Shown here one piece after another: positions 33,901 through 43,860 of a DNA stretch of 53,114 nucleotides. The translations under genes and the position numbers were made by a program. The stretch covers positions 920,918 through 974,031 of the forward strand of contig VHZZ01000006.1 in the NCBI GenBank assembly GCA_009801015.1, read 5' to 3'. Source of the DNA: Silene noctiflora (lineage: Eukaryota > Streptophyta > Magnoliopsida > Caryophyllales > Caryophyllaceae). Every line of letters begins with the position of its first letter. The stretch's first letter is position 1. A model generated the notes under the pieces. That model saw nothing but the letters and a program-made list of their open reading frames with translations. It had not been told where the DNA came from and made no database searches.

Positions 33901-36900
33901 CTGAACTTCGCACAGAATTGGAGAGTGCTGCTTCAGATATTTCTAGCTTATTTTCAAAGATTGGTACGTATTTAGAAACTGAAGCATGTTCATATTTCTC
34001 ATTGACAAAATAGACTAATCAGATATACTGTGGTCACAGAGCGCAAGGACAAAATTGAGGATGGGAATAGAAACCTTGTTCAGAAATTTCAATCTCAACT
34101 GACACAACAGCTTCAGACACTGCATAAAACAGTGGCTGCTTCTGTAGTCCAGCAAGAGCAACAGCTGAAAGATATGGAAGAAGACATGCAATCTTTTGTA
34201 TCAACGAAGGCGGAGGTAACTTCATTTACTACGATGTACCTTTGTTCTGGATCCATTTGATGAATTATTAGTTCCTAATTAGTTACCACTCTGCTATTGT
34301 AGGCTGCTGAAGAATTAAAGCAACGGCTAGAAAAGCTGAAAGCCATGTATGGCTCTGGCATCAAAACATTGGATGATTTAGCTGGAGAACTTGAAGGAAA
34401 CACAGAATTGACATTTAGAGACCTGAATTCAGAAGCTTCTAAACATTCATCCGCCATTGAAGAGGTATAAATATTCCCCCAACTCCCCAAGTGAGTGAGA
34501 TTTAGCAACTAATTTCTTCCATTTGAAGTCTTACTGACATTAGGCTTAATGACAGCAATTCAACCGATTTGCGCACGAGGCTGATGTGTTGCTTGATGGA
34601 CTCCAAAGAGGTCTATGTGATCAAGAAAATAAATTAATTGCATATTCTCAGAAACAGTTGGAGGTCAGTTCTATGCAACTCTTGTTTATGTAATACTATC
34701 AGATTATGCTTGAAGCGTACCAACAAATTACTATTCTTCTCAATATATATATGTACTATTACAGGCACATTCCAGAACTGTGGAGACGACACGATCAATT
34801 TCTAAAGTTACTGTCAAATTTTTCGATACCTTAGACACACACGCATCCGAATTGTCGCACATAGTGGAAGAAGCACAAACTACAAATGAACAGAAGTTAT
34901 CTGACTTGGAGAGACAATTTGAGGTAAGTTTCTGTGGTTCTGGCTACTTGTTTCCATATCTTGTATTTGACTTTTAATGTGCTAGTAATTGGCAAAGCTT
35001 GAGTTTCTGTGATTCTGGCGTTTGCAGGAGTGTGCTGCCAAGGAAGAGAAGCAATTGTTAGAGAAAGTGGCGGAGCTACTGGCAAGTTCAAATGCTAGGA
35101 AGAAAGAACTGGTTTGCTTCTTTCTCACTACTGTTCATTACTATACAGTTTCCTCGTCATATTTGGTCTTTTGTGAAAAGAAATTTGTCATGCTCTTGTA
35201 AATCGAGTTCTAATCTTAGTTCCTTTTGTCATCAGTAAATCACCAAGAGTAATTTTTCTCCATAGTTTTTTCATGTTTGCCCCTTCTTCATTGTTTTATT
35301 ATCTGATTACATCTATCTTGAGAAAATAATAATTTGAGAGTATATTATGCCTGAGATGGCCTACAAAAGCTCTTGAGCATAGCCTACTTTAGAATTTTGG
35401 ATGCTTGGCTCGTTTATTTTAATATATATTTCCATCGTTTTGCAGGTTCAGACAGCTGTTCATGGCCTTAGAGAAAATGCAGCGTCCAGAACCAGTCAAC
35501 TCCAGCAAGAAATGTCAACTATGCAACAAGATACTGCTGCTGTCAAGGCTGACTGGAGAGTTTATGTCGAAAGATCAGAGTCTCAGTACAATGAGGACAC
35601 TTCTGGTGTAGAAAGTGGAAAGAAAGACCTTGAAGAAATCCTGCATAGCTGGTATATTCATACACTCCACTCCTGCTTTGTTTATTGCTTGTACTCTTTC
35701 CTAATCTATTCAATCGTTTCACTTCCAAGCTATTTTCTTCTTTTGATTAATTTTTTGGTTAATATTCATAGCTTAAATAAAGCAAAGATGGGAGCACAGC
35801 AGTGGAAGGATGCACAGGAATCATTGCTGAGCCTTGAAAGGAGCAATATTTCTTCTCTTGAATCAATTGTTAAGTGAGTGGCCCAAGTTCATTATCGTTT
35901 GTTGTTGATGTTCACAGCTTCACAGCTATGCATAAACACATAATTAACAAGTAGTTGCCGATGCCAACTATTGATAAAGTCATCAAGTAGTGTTAATGAT
36001 TAACGAGTTGTTCTTTGCTCTGTCAGGGAAGGAATGGATGCCAATCAAAGACTTCGAACAAAGGTTTCTTCTTCTGCATCATCTACTCTAGAAGATGCAA
36101 ATGTTGCCAACAAAGATCTCCTCGCATCTGTAGACCGTAAGTTTCAGTGTGGATGTTTGTGTTGATAATGTATTTCTTAAGTACTCTGATGCTTCTGATT
36201 CGATATTCTAACAATAAAAAATATTGCAGATTCCTTACAACTTGACCACGACGCACGTAGCAATCTTGACTCTATGATTGCTCCTTGCTGTAAAGATGTA
36301 AGAGAACTGAAGGGTGGTCATTACCATAAAATTGTAGAGATCACCGACCATGCAGGAAAATGCCTTTTGACGGAATATCGGGTAACAACCCTCGAGTCTT
36401 TTCTAATATGATTTGATATCTTGTGATTGCTTTGTTTCCTTTATTTTATATTGGGAATTTGACTCGTATACATTGTCAAACTGTCTCGTCATTGAGATTA
36501 TCCTCCGATTTTATAGACAGTGAACTTCATATAGATTATCCCCTTGTTTAAAAAAATCACTTTCTTTAGATTATGGGGTGCTATAAATTGCTGCTTTTGA
36601 TATGCTAAAAATCTGTGGTTGTCAACTAGTTTAACTGGTAACGTCATTAATGTGGTCGTACTCTTAGCTTAGGTTAAAAACCGACTAGCATCAAAACTGT
36701 TGTGGCTCTTACATTAAAAAAATATGTAAAGTGAGTCTAAAGTCTGAACTACGGAACAGATCTTGAGACTGCATTTCTGCAGCAAACTCTTGACATTGCC
36801 TCTTATTTTCAGAAGTGAGAGCAGTACGTATAAAAGAAAACATTGCTGTATTGGTGCTTTTCAATTTTCAGATAGTAAAAATCTGAACAAATGTATGAAA

Positions 36901-37195
36901 CTTGAGGATGCATTTTTGCAGAAATCAGAAAACACTCTTTAACGTTGCCCTCTTCTTAATTAATAAACAGGTTGACGAGCCAACTTGCTCGACTCCAAGG
37001 AAGAGACAAATCTCTCTGCCTAGTGTCACATCAATAGAGGAACTTCGGACACCTGCCTTTGACGAGTTATTGAAGTCATTTTGGGATCATAAGTCCGGAA
37101 AACAGGTAAATGGTGACGTGAAACATGTTTTGGGACAATACGAGGGTGCTCAGCCTGTACGAGACCCTAGACTTCCACTCACCGCTATTAACTAA
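30955..37195 (+). CDS. Kinesin-5 (BimC/Eg5-type) mitotic motor, 22 exons
   Basis: A plus-end motor that cross-links and slides antiparallel spindle and phragmoplast microtubules (family knowledge). Predicted exons: 30955-31136, 31235-31364, 31581-31736, 31839-32315, 32426-32523, 32614-32770, 32872-32941, 33081-33157, 33265-33318, 33409-33489, 33605-33716, 33877-33963, 34040-34215, 34303-34464, 34556-34663, 34765-34923, 35028-35111, 35446-35651, 35772-35873, 36027-36136, 36230-36381, 36971-37195. All join in frame, giving about 1054 residues, normal for plant kinesin-5. The motor domain includes [16 protein letters not shown], the P-loop GQTGTGKT (139-146), switch [10 protein letters not shown] and switch II DLAGSE near 301. 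The neck and stalk are long coiled-coil segments rich in Glu, Lys and Gln. The tail near 988 ([19 protein letters not shown]) lies where the BimC-box region is expected. Which paralogue (KIN5A to D) it is cannot be settled by eye. Confidence 0.95.
36620..36725 (+). repeat. SINE-like fragment in the last kinesin intron
   Basis: The segment gttgtcaactagtttaactgg ... accgactagcatcaaaactg ... A-run resembles the SINE-like units at 11070-11182 and 11478-11545 (shared gcatcaaaactg and terminal A-run). It sits inside the 589-base intron 36382-36970. No TSD was found. Confidence 0.45.
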
Positions 37196-37787
37196 AGTGA
37201 GTTGGTCTTTTTTGGTTGGATGCATGTTATATGCAGAAACCATGTACATCTTGTATAGGATTGGTGTCATCTGTGTTACCTAATTCGTTCATTGTTTGCT
37301 GGAGAAATCTTATGTTTAGATCGGGAACACACTGTAATTTGATTCAAGAGCATCTTTTTCGTGGTTCTCTGTACTCGTTTTTGGTGTTTGTCAGTCTTGT
37401 TATCAATAGACAATACTCTGTTGTAGGACATTCCTAGTTGAATGCCTGAATCAAATGTTACAAGTAGCATATTCCTGTGTTTAGGTTTTGGGTTCACCAA
37501 TATACTCATCCCTCTTCCAAAGGGCAATGTTATTTACAGTACTGTCTAATACAGTATTCGTGAACCTGGAAGTTCTGATTAAAGTTGTCTGAAGGCATCG
37601 AAAATCCAGCTGCAATCCTATTTTTGGGTCACTGTAAAGAGATGCTATTTTGGTGGTGGTGGTGGTGTCCACCGGGATTTTGGTGGATATAACACTGATT
37701 GCGATTTGCGATGGGACGGTGGTGATCAGGCGATGCCACGGATTTTCTGGACTTAAGTTGAATAGAAGGGAACTATTAGGTCGTACA
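37196..37787 (+). other. 3'UTR and flank of the kinesin-5 gene
   Basis: T-rich and TGTA-rich sequence after the stop codon. A (GGT)n-like tract (ggtggtggtggtgg) is at about 37652-37667. No second gene was found. Confidence 0.4.
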
Positions 37788-38284
37788 TCCTCTATCTATA
37801 AAAGCTAAAACATTTAGCTTTCTTCTATTGGCGGTTGAAATTTAACAATTGAGGAACAAAGTTGAAGATGTAGGGTTCTCCATGATCTTTACAAAGATTA
37901 ATTACTCTCTTTCTTCTTTCTTTCTTATTCTAATATTCTAATTATGAAACTTTGTTTCATTAGTAGTCAATAAATTTCATAACTCTTTATTAATATAATA
38001 TAAAAAAATATACGAATATAAAATAATTCTGAAAAATATGAAAAATCAAAATATTACAAAACCAAACATTGTACATAATTTGTCAAGTTTATTTGGCCCA
38101 AGAGTAAAATAAGAAATTCAGACAAAGTATAATAGGAGATTGGGCTAAAATTTATTTGGCCTGAGAGTAATTATTATTATTACTACTTTTATTCGACTTA
38201 ATTCTAATAATAACATTAATTCATGTATTTTTTTGTACGAATTTAAAAGTCACCCGTGCATTTTTTGCACGGGATTAAAACTAG
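37788..38284 (+). mobile_element. Short Helitron-like element with perfect terminal hairpin
   Basis: It begins TCCTCTATCTATAAAAGC after an A and ends CTAG before a T. Seven bases before CTAG is a perfect 8-bp stem, CCCGTGCA (38253-38260) with TGCACGGG (38266-38273) and a T5 loop. TC...CTRR ends, A/T target and the 3' hairpin are the diagnostic Helitron features. At 497 bp with no Rep/helicase frame it is non-autonomous. It lies 592 bases past the kinesin stop codon. Confidence 0.78.
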
Positions 38285-39495
38285 TTTTTAGAGGAAGAAG
38301 TTTGTTACAAGGATTATTCTCATTGTTGGTGTCCCTAACATTTGAAACAATTGATTTTATTTATTTTTAAAAATCAAGAGAAATTTCACTGTTATATAAA
38401 ATTATTAGTGTAGATCTCGTGCCAATGTACGGTATTTTAGATTGTCATATATATAGAACTTAACAATTAGTGTTAATAATAATATATAAATGAACTTCGA
38501 ATTTTATTTAAAATTACCTACAATTGTTAATGTGTAATACTAAGAATTAAAATAAAGCGAATTTTACATTTTTACTCTAAATAAAATTGACCATGTAGAA
38601 ATCATTTTTTTTTAAAATAAGTTTATAATAAAAATAAATAAATAAATAAGATTGTTAGTTAAATTACAAAAATTTATGCTTATTTTTACGCATTTAAAGC
38701 CTTTGATGAAGCATGTAACTATTTTTGTAATTTTTGTTACAACATACAGAGTAACAATTTAAACGGAATAACAGATTTAAAAAATAAAAAAAGTGAAAAG
38801 TACACACTGATTTTTAATAATAGGAGTAAAATCTGCGTACGTTTTAAATATAATATTTTACGACATTTAAGATACATATATTGGACTAATGAAATAATAA
38901 TGAATAAAATACATTTGACCCAACTATAAAAAAAAAATAAGAGATATTGTGACATATAAATGCCATATATTAAGTCCAATGTATATCTAGATAAAGTTAG
39001 GCCCATTTTTTAGTTAAAAACATTTAGGTGGGAAAATTTCCGATTTTCTTATTGTTTTAGTATAGGGGAGATTTTTTGCACTAAATATTGCTAAAACGAA
39101 GAATTGGCCTATGTGAAATTTAACTATCGCGTATGTTACACCTCGGTTTCGGTCATTTCATTACCTATTTCATTAATGGTTGTTTCATTTATTTGTTTAC
39201 ATCCACATTACCAATTGTCCACTTGTCGTAGATTCACAACACTCATAAATGATCCCCTCTTCTCTCATTGATCTTTGTGCCAAATATTTTTTTATAATCA
39301 GTTACTTTATCAGCTTCTACTTTCCAGTTACCTTATTAGTTAGTTTTTCCGATTTTAGTTAACTTTTAGAGTTTCAGGTTTCAACTAACTTTTCAGTTAG
39401 TTTTATCAAACATAGCCTAAGAACGAATATTAATTACAACAATCATATTGCTGCACGTCGTTACACCTTTTCTTTTGTAAGAATTAAGGACCACA
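38285..39495. other. Very AT-rich intergenic DNA
   Basis: No gene or RNA was recognised. Many short A- and T-runs, including aataaataaataaataa near 38630. Open frames are low-complexity. Confidence 0.4.
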
Positions 39496-39518
39496 TCTCC
39501 TATATACTAAAAAATAAG
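39496..39518 (+). mobile_element. Helitron-like 5' terminus cut off by an LTR insertion
   Basis: TCTCCTATATACTAAAAAAT follows an A and closely matches the 5' end at 3064 (TCCCTTATATACTAAAAG). It is interrupted after 23 bases by the putative solo LTR, and its body may resume at 40771. A matching hairpin-CTRR 3' end was not found. Confidence 0.4.
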
Positions 39519-40770
39519 TGTAACACCCCCATCTCCCAAGGAGACTTAACAAGACCTTTCTTGGTAGATAAGGGCGTTACCATCTCAGTTGCCCGAGATA
39601 AGTATATCAAACAGATTATCCATGAACATTTATTAAATACTTTACATCCTGCATCATCGGAACAAAAGATACAACTAATAACACTACTACTGCCTAACGA
39701 CCAACTATATGTCACGCGACCTTCCAACCTCGCAGCCACACCAAGACAACATCCATACTGCCTGAAATTCACACTGTTCACCATCCCCGAATAGATCACC
39801 ACAATTTTGAAAACAATAAATGAGGCTAGTCAACTGAATAACCAATATAACAACATAGGAATATCATGCAAAAGACATCCAGTCACACTGTAACAACCAT
39901 TCCTCCAAATTCCATAGTAACCAGTAACCGACTACGCACCAAGGTGTGTAGCCCTGCCAGATTACCCATCGCAACAGGTAATCCACACTGCCAGTGGGGA
40001 CCGCAACCGTACCACCAAAATCCTTGCTCATCGCAACGAGCGAACCCAGATCATTAATGTACACATCCCCCTTCTGACGGGAGCCACAAGACTCCCCAAA
40101 ATGGCTCGACAATAACATCCACTAACCAATACAATAATCTCAATCATAAACATAACCACATTAAATCATCACAATACACCTTATACCAATTATACAATCA
40201 ACTGAGTAGGGAAACCCTACCTTTAGCAATTCTCAAGCAAGCACCGAACACCGCACATATGCACACGGAATACCGCCATCGACACCTACAACAACAAAGA
40301 CATGACCTTATCACAATCAACCATAATCCTAACCAAACCCACGGATGGTGACGATGACTTATCTTATGCGATAGACTGATGACTAGGCCGTATCCGACTC
40401 GCACATCCGCTCCCATGGTGGTCTCCTAGGTGAAGGCTCAATCAACAGGTGATAAGGTGGCAGGAGAAAGAGAGAGAAGTTCTGATTTTAGGTTTTGTGA
40501 AAAAAAAAGAAATGAAATGATATTGGGTTTCGACTTCCGCGTAACATTAAATTACGCTAACACTAACGCACTCGGTCGAGTACCATCATACTCGACCGAG
40601 TACACCGCACTCGATCGAGTGTCACTCGCACTCGACCGAGTGATCCTTACCAGGTCGAGTTATTGGTCTCAGATGCAATATAACTCCAAGTCCGCCATTA
40701 CCAAAGGGTCTAACGTGGTCAAAGGTACCTACGGTCAGTCAACGGGTCTCCCAATAAGGCGGGTATTACA
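39519..40770 (+). mobile_element. Probable solo LTR of a Ty3/gypsy-type element
   Basis: The 1252-base block starts TGTAACACCCCCATCTCCCA and ends GGCGGGTATTACA, i.e. TG...CA with the inverted TGTAAYACCC ends seen in many plant LTRs. From memory, 'TGTAACACCCCCAT' begins LTRs of plant Tekay/Del chromoviruses. The flanking pentamers ataag (39514-39518) and attag (40771-40775) match at four of five bases. No gag-pol or second LTR is present, consistent with LTR-LTR recombination. The ends are self-inverse, so the strand is tentative. Near its right end are five palindromic copies of ACTCGRYCGAGT. Confidence 0.6.
40568..40662. repeat. Cluster of ACTCGACCGAGT-type palindromes in the LTR
   Basis: Four copies of a 10-12-base palindrome (ACTCGGTCGAGTAC, ACTCGACCGAGTAC, ACTCGATCGAGTG, ACTCGACCGAGTG) and a partial copy (ggtcgagtt) fall within about 95 bases. 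They could be binding sites or hairpins in the LTR transcript; function is unknown. Confidence 0.65.
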
Positions 40771-40775
40771 ATTAG

Positions 40776-41797
40776 TGTGCTCAAAAAAATTTCCACCAAA
40801 ATGCATCTTCTTAAATAAAAAACTAATGACAATTAATTATATTCACCTATTTTATTAAACTAATAATGATAATTTATATCATTAAATTATTATCTTTTCA
40901 TCAATTATATTATTCCCGCTAAACTTTAAACTATAATCTTTTAAATAAAATAAAATAAAATTGATATAAAATATAAATGGCTAAATCTTTAATTGATGTT
41001 ATTACTAGAGAATGAATTGACTCATACCCCACATACAACAAAAATTAATCTGTTATTATTAGTTTTGTGACAAAAAAATTATAAATTGAAATCATTAGCT
41101 TTGGCGGTATAAATATATTTTCACTAAAATATATTCTAGCACATTACTTAATTCTTTTGGTTAATTTTCAGAGTAATATACTAAAAATAAAAAATAAAAA
41201 TCCTTTATATAATAATCCTAAGTGTAGTATAACAAGATGATGTGCGTCTGTGCGACTAACAATTACGGGGTAAAATTAGTAACGAACAATTCTTACTTGC
41301 GATGAAAAAGTGCATCTGACATTTCACAACCACTTTTATTTTATGTCATTATTTAAACCAATTATAAGCCATCACAAGCTTGTAACGTGGTAAAATTAAT
41401 CATACTTAGACCTGACAAACGGGTCAATCACCGGGTTCAAATCGAAGCAATTTCGGGTCAACAAAGCTCGGGTCATGCTCGAGCCGAGTCGGGTTAATTC
41501 AGGTTTCGGGTCACATTCAGGGGTTGTAGTTCGGGTCAATTTCAAGAAAAATGATTTTGAGGTTATATATAAAATTATTTCGCAAATCAATGAAAACATT
41601 TGATATCGTTAAACAAAGATATAATATGAGTACGATAAACTTTTTTTAAATAAAATAAGAGCAAGATAGTATCTTATCAGACATGTTCTAGCCAGTCACG
41701 ATCTTTTCGAACCGAGCCAACGCTAGCTCAGCTTGACTCATTAAACTATCAAGCAAACTTGAATTCGAACCGCTCACGAGCTATCTCGTCTCATTAA
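40776..41797. other. AT-rich intergenic DNA with a hAT fragment
   Basis: No gene was seen. At about 41407-41545 lies a fragment of the 26835-27269 hAT family (tagacctgacaaacgggtca, then cgggtcacattcaggggttg). Confidence 0.4.
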
Positions 41798-42401
41798 GGC
41801 ATCCACAATAGACAAACCTCTAAAGAGGTTTGTCTATTGACACATCACCATGTTAACAAACTTTTTCAATAACAAACCCTTACCTAACAATAGAGAAACC
41901 TTTCCAAGGTTTATATTATAGGACCCACATAATAATTCCATTCAGAGAATTTTTGGCCAAGTGACTCTACAAACCCGTATACTATACAGTAACCATTCTT
42001 ATCAACAAACCTCCAAACCTATGTCTAGCAATAAAGGCAGTAGTAATAGGAGGTTTGTCAAGGGTTTGTAAGATGACATGTCCTCTATTTTTGAGGTTTG
42101 TCTACAAACCCCCTATTGCTAGAGATACATGTTGAGGTTTGTACTTTGTAGTTAAGAAGGGTTATTATGTAGTATACCGGTTTGTGGAGAGAAGTAAGAG
42201 AGGGGGTGGGTCCCTTGTATAAACCTTAAAGAAGCTTGCTTATTGTTAGTAATAGGTTTGTTGTAAAAAAGTTTGTGTTTTTGATGAATTGGCATTTGAC
42301 AAACCTCAAAATGGGTTCATCTACTGTGGATGCCCTGAGGGGTTTGTAGACAAACCTCGACATGTCATCTACAAACCCCTTGACAAACCTCATATTGCTA
42401 A
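41798..42401. mobile_element. Nest of partial Tourist-like MITEs
   Basis: At least two interleaved relatives of the 'gaggtttgt' MITE family are present. GGCATCCACAATAGAC at 41798 pairs with tctactgtggatgcc ending at 42334, and GGCAGTAGTAATAGGAGG at 42036 pairs with cctcatattgctaa ending at 42401. TAA precedes 41798. Overlap of the two pairs shows insertion or recombination between related copies, so individual borders are approximate. Confidence 0.55.
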
Positions 42402-42713
42402 GGGCATTAGCAATAGACTAATCTCTAAGAGGTTTGTTCTTATGCCACATAAACTAATATACAAACTCATTTACATACAAACCTCTCACCAACAACAAAT
42501 AAACCTTTTCAAGGTTTATCTCATAGCCCACTAAACTTTTTCTCCTCTGACATTCTCTCTCCATAAACCTGGATACTAATTTGTAAATTGTAACCCCTCT
42601 CATCCATGAACCTCAACACTCATCACCAACAATACAAGGTTTGTTGACAAACCTCTAAACTAATGGACATGTCATCCTACAAACCTCTTGATGAACCTCT
42701 ATTGCTAATGCCC
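42402..42713. mobile_element. Tourist-like MITE with TAA TSD, reverse copy of the 23560 element
   Basis: GGGCATTAGCAATAGAC at the left and ctctattgctaatgccc at the right form the terminal repeats, with TAA at 42399-42401 and 42714-42716. The interior matches the reverse complement of 23560-23864 along its length (for example catggacctcaagac-like and cataaacctggatactaat words). The left TAA is the end of the preceding element, so this copy landed at the edge of the older nest. Confidence 0.82.
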
Positions 42714-42733
42714 TAATACCCTAATGCCCTTAA

Positions 42734-43129
42734 GACCATCCCCAAACAAGGTCACCAACTGGGTCGTGACCTTGTTGGGTCGTGCTAATGACTCATTAAA
42801 CTAGGATTAAGAAGACGATTTTGGTGACCTTGAATAACTCAGGGTCAATTTGTGACCTTGAGTTNAGACTTGGTGACCTTGAGTTGAGGTTGGTGACCCG
42901 ACACATGTCATCCTCTCATTTGTTAGTAATTAATAATTGAAAAAGTATGAGAGTTTTTGGTGGGGTAAAGAATGTGGAAAATTATTGGAAAGTGAAAAAT
43001 GATTGGGTTGGTGACCCAGGTCGTGACCTTCTGCTTGGGAGGGTGAAAGTGAGTCAAGATAAATAAGGTGAGATTAAGGGCTAAAACGTTGGTGACCCAG
43101 TTAGCGTGACCTTCTGCTTGAGGATGGTC
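42734..43129. mobile_element. Second Tourist-like MITE family (gaccatcc ends) with TAA TSD
   Basis: The 396-bp element starts GACCATCCCCAAACAAGGTC and ends with ccttctgcttgaggatggtc, with TAA at 42731-42733 and 43130-43132. Its interior repeats ggtgaccttgagtt and gggtcgtgacctt. It lies just upstream of the NFRKB promoter. One ambiguous base is at 42865. Confidence 0.78.
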
Positions 43130-43860
43130 TAATATCGGCCCTAAAAAGGAAAGAAAAAAAAGGGAAGGGGGAGAGTGAAGTAAAAACTAAAAAAACTAAA
43201 AACTAAAAACCAGGGGGAGAGTGGCTAAAGTCTTGTTTCTGCATGTAAAGATGTAGAGGTGTTGTAGTTGGGTCATCATCATCTTCTTCAATATTTATTC
43301 TCTCTTCTTCCTCGTTTGTGTTTGTTTGGTGTCCTTTTTCGTCTTTTCATCTCACGGACTCTTTTTCTCCACGTCCTCCCTTCCCTTCGTCTTCGTCTTC
43401 TTCCCTTTCCCTCTTCATCCTTCTTTTCTATATTATTATACTAGTATAAATACACGCCCCCTCTTTCTCTTTCTATCTCTATTTTTTAATATAATATAAT
43501 ATACTCACTTCTAGGGTTTCCTCAGTTTCGCTTTTTCCCCCAATTTCCGCCTCCTTTACCATTCATTTCGATCCTCTTTCTCTATTCGCGCTTTCAGGTA
43601 TTTTCTTTGATCCTATCAATTTTTTTGCTTTATTCTTTTTGTTTTTTTCGTTTAATTGTATTCGATTATGTTACAATTGGGAGAGATATTTTGATTTGAT
43701 TTGATTTGATTTGTATTATTCTGGTGATTGATTCATATATTGATTGATTGATTGATTCGTTGGTTGATTGGTTGGTTGGTTATTTCTAGGGTTTTGAAGT
43801 TTTGTTGATTTGGGAATAAGTAGTTTGTTTGATTTGGGGGGTGTTGTGGGATTATGTGTG
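43130..43860 (+). promoter_or_regulatory. Promoter, TATA box and 5'UTR of the NFRKB-like gene
   Basis: A TATA box (TATAAATA, 43445-43452) is followed by a CT-rich leader containing ctagggtttcc, an AGGGTTT motif common in leaders of plant housekeeping genes. A 5'UTR intron is likely: donor tttcag|gtatttt at 43597/43598 and acceptor tatttctag|ggttttg at 43789/43790. An upstream ATG at 43854 opens the 5-codon frame ATG TGT GAT GGC TAT TGA, overlapping the main start at 43861 in another frame. Confidence 0.6.

Noticed and set aside
43810..43860. N-terminal extension of the NFRKB-like frame starting at TTG
   Set aside because: Non-ATG start in leader sequence. The ATG at 43861 is followed by the family-like protein.
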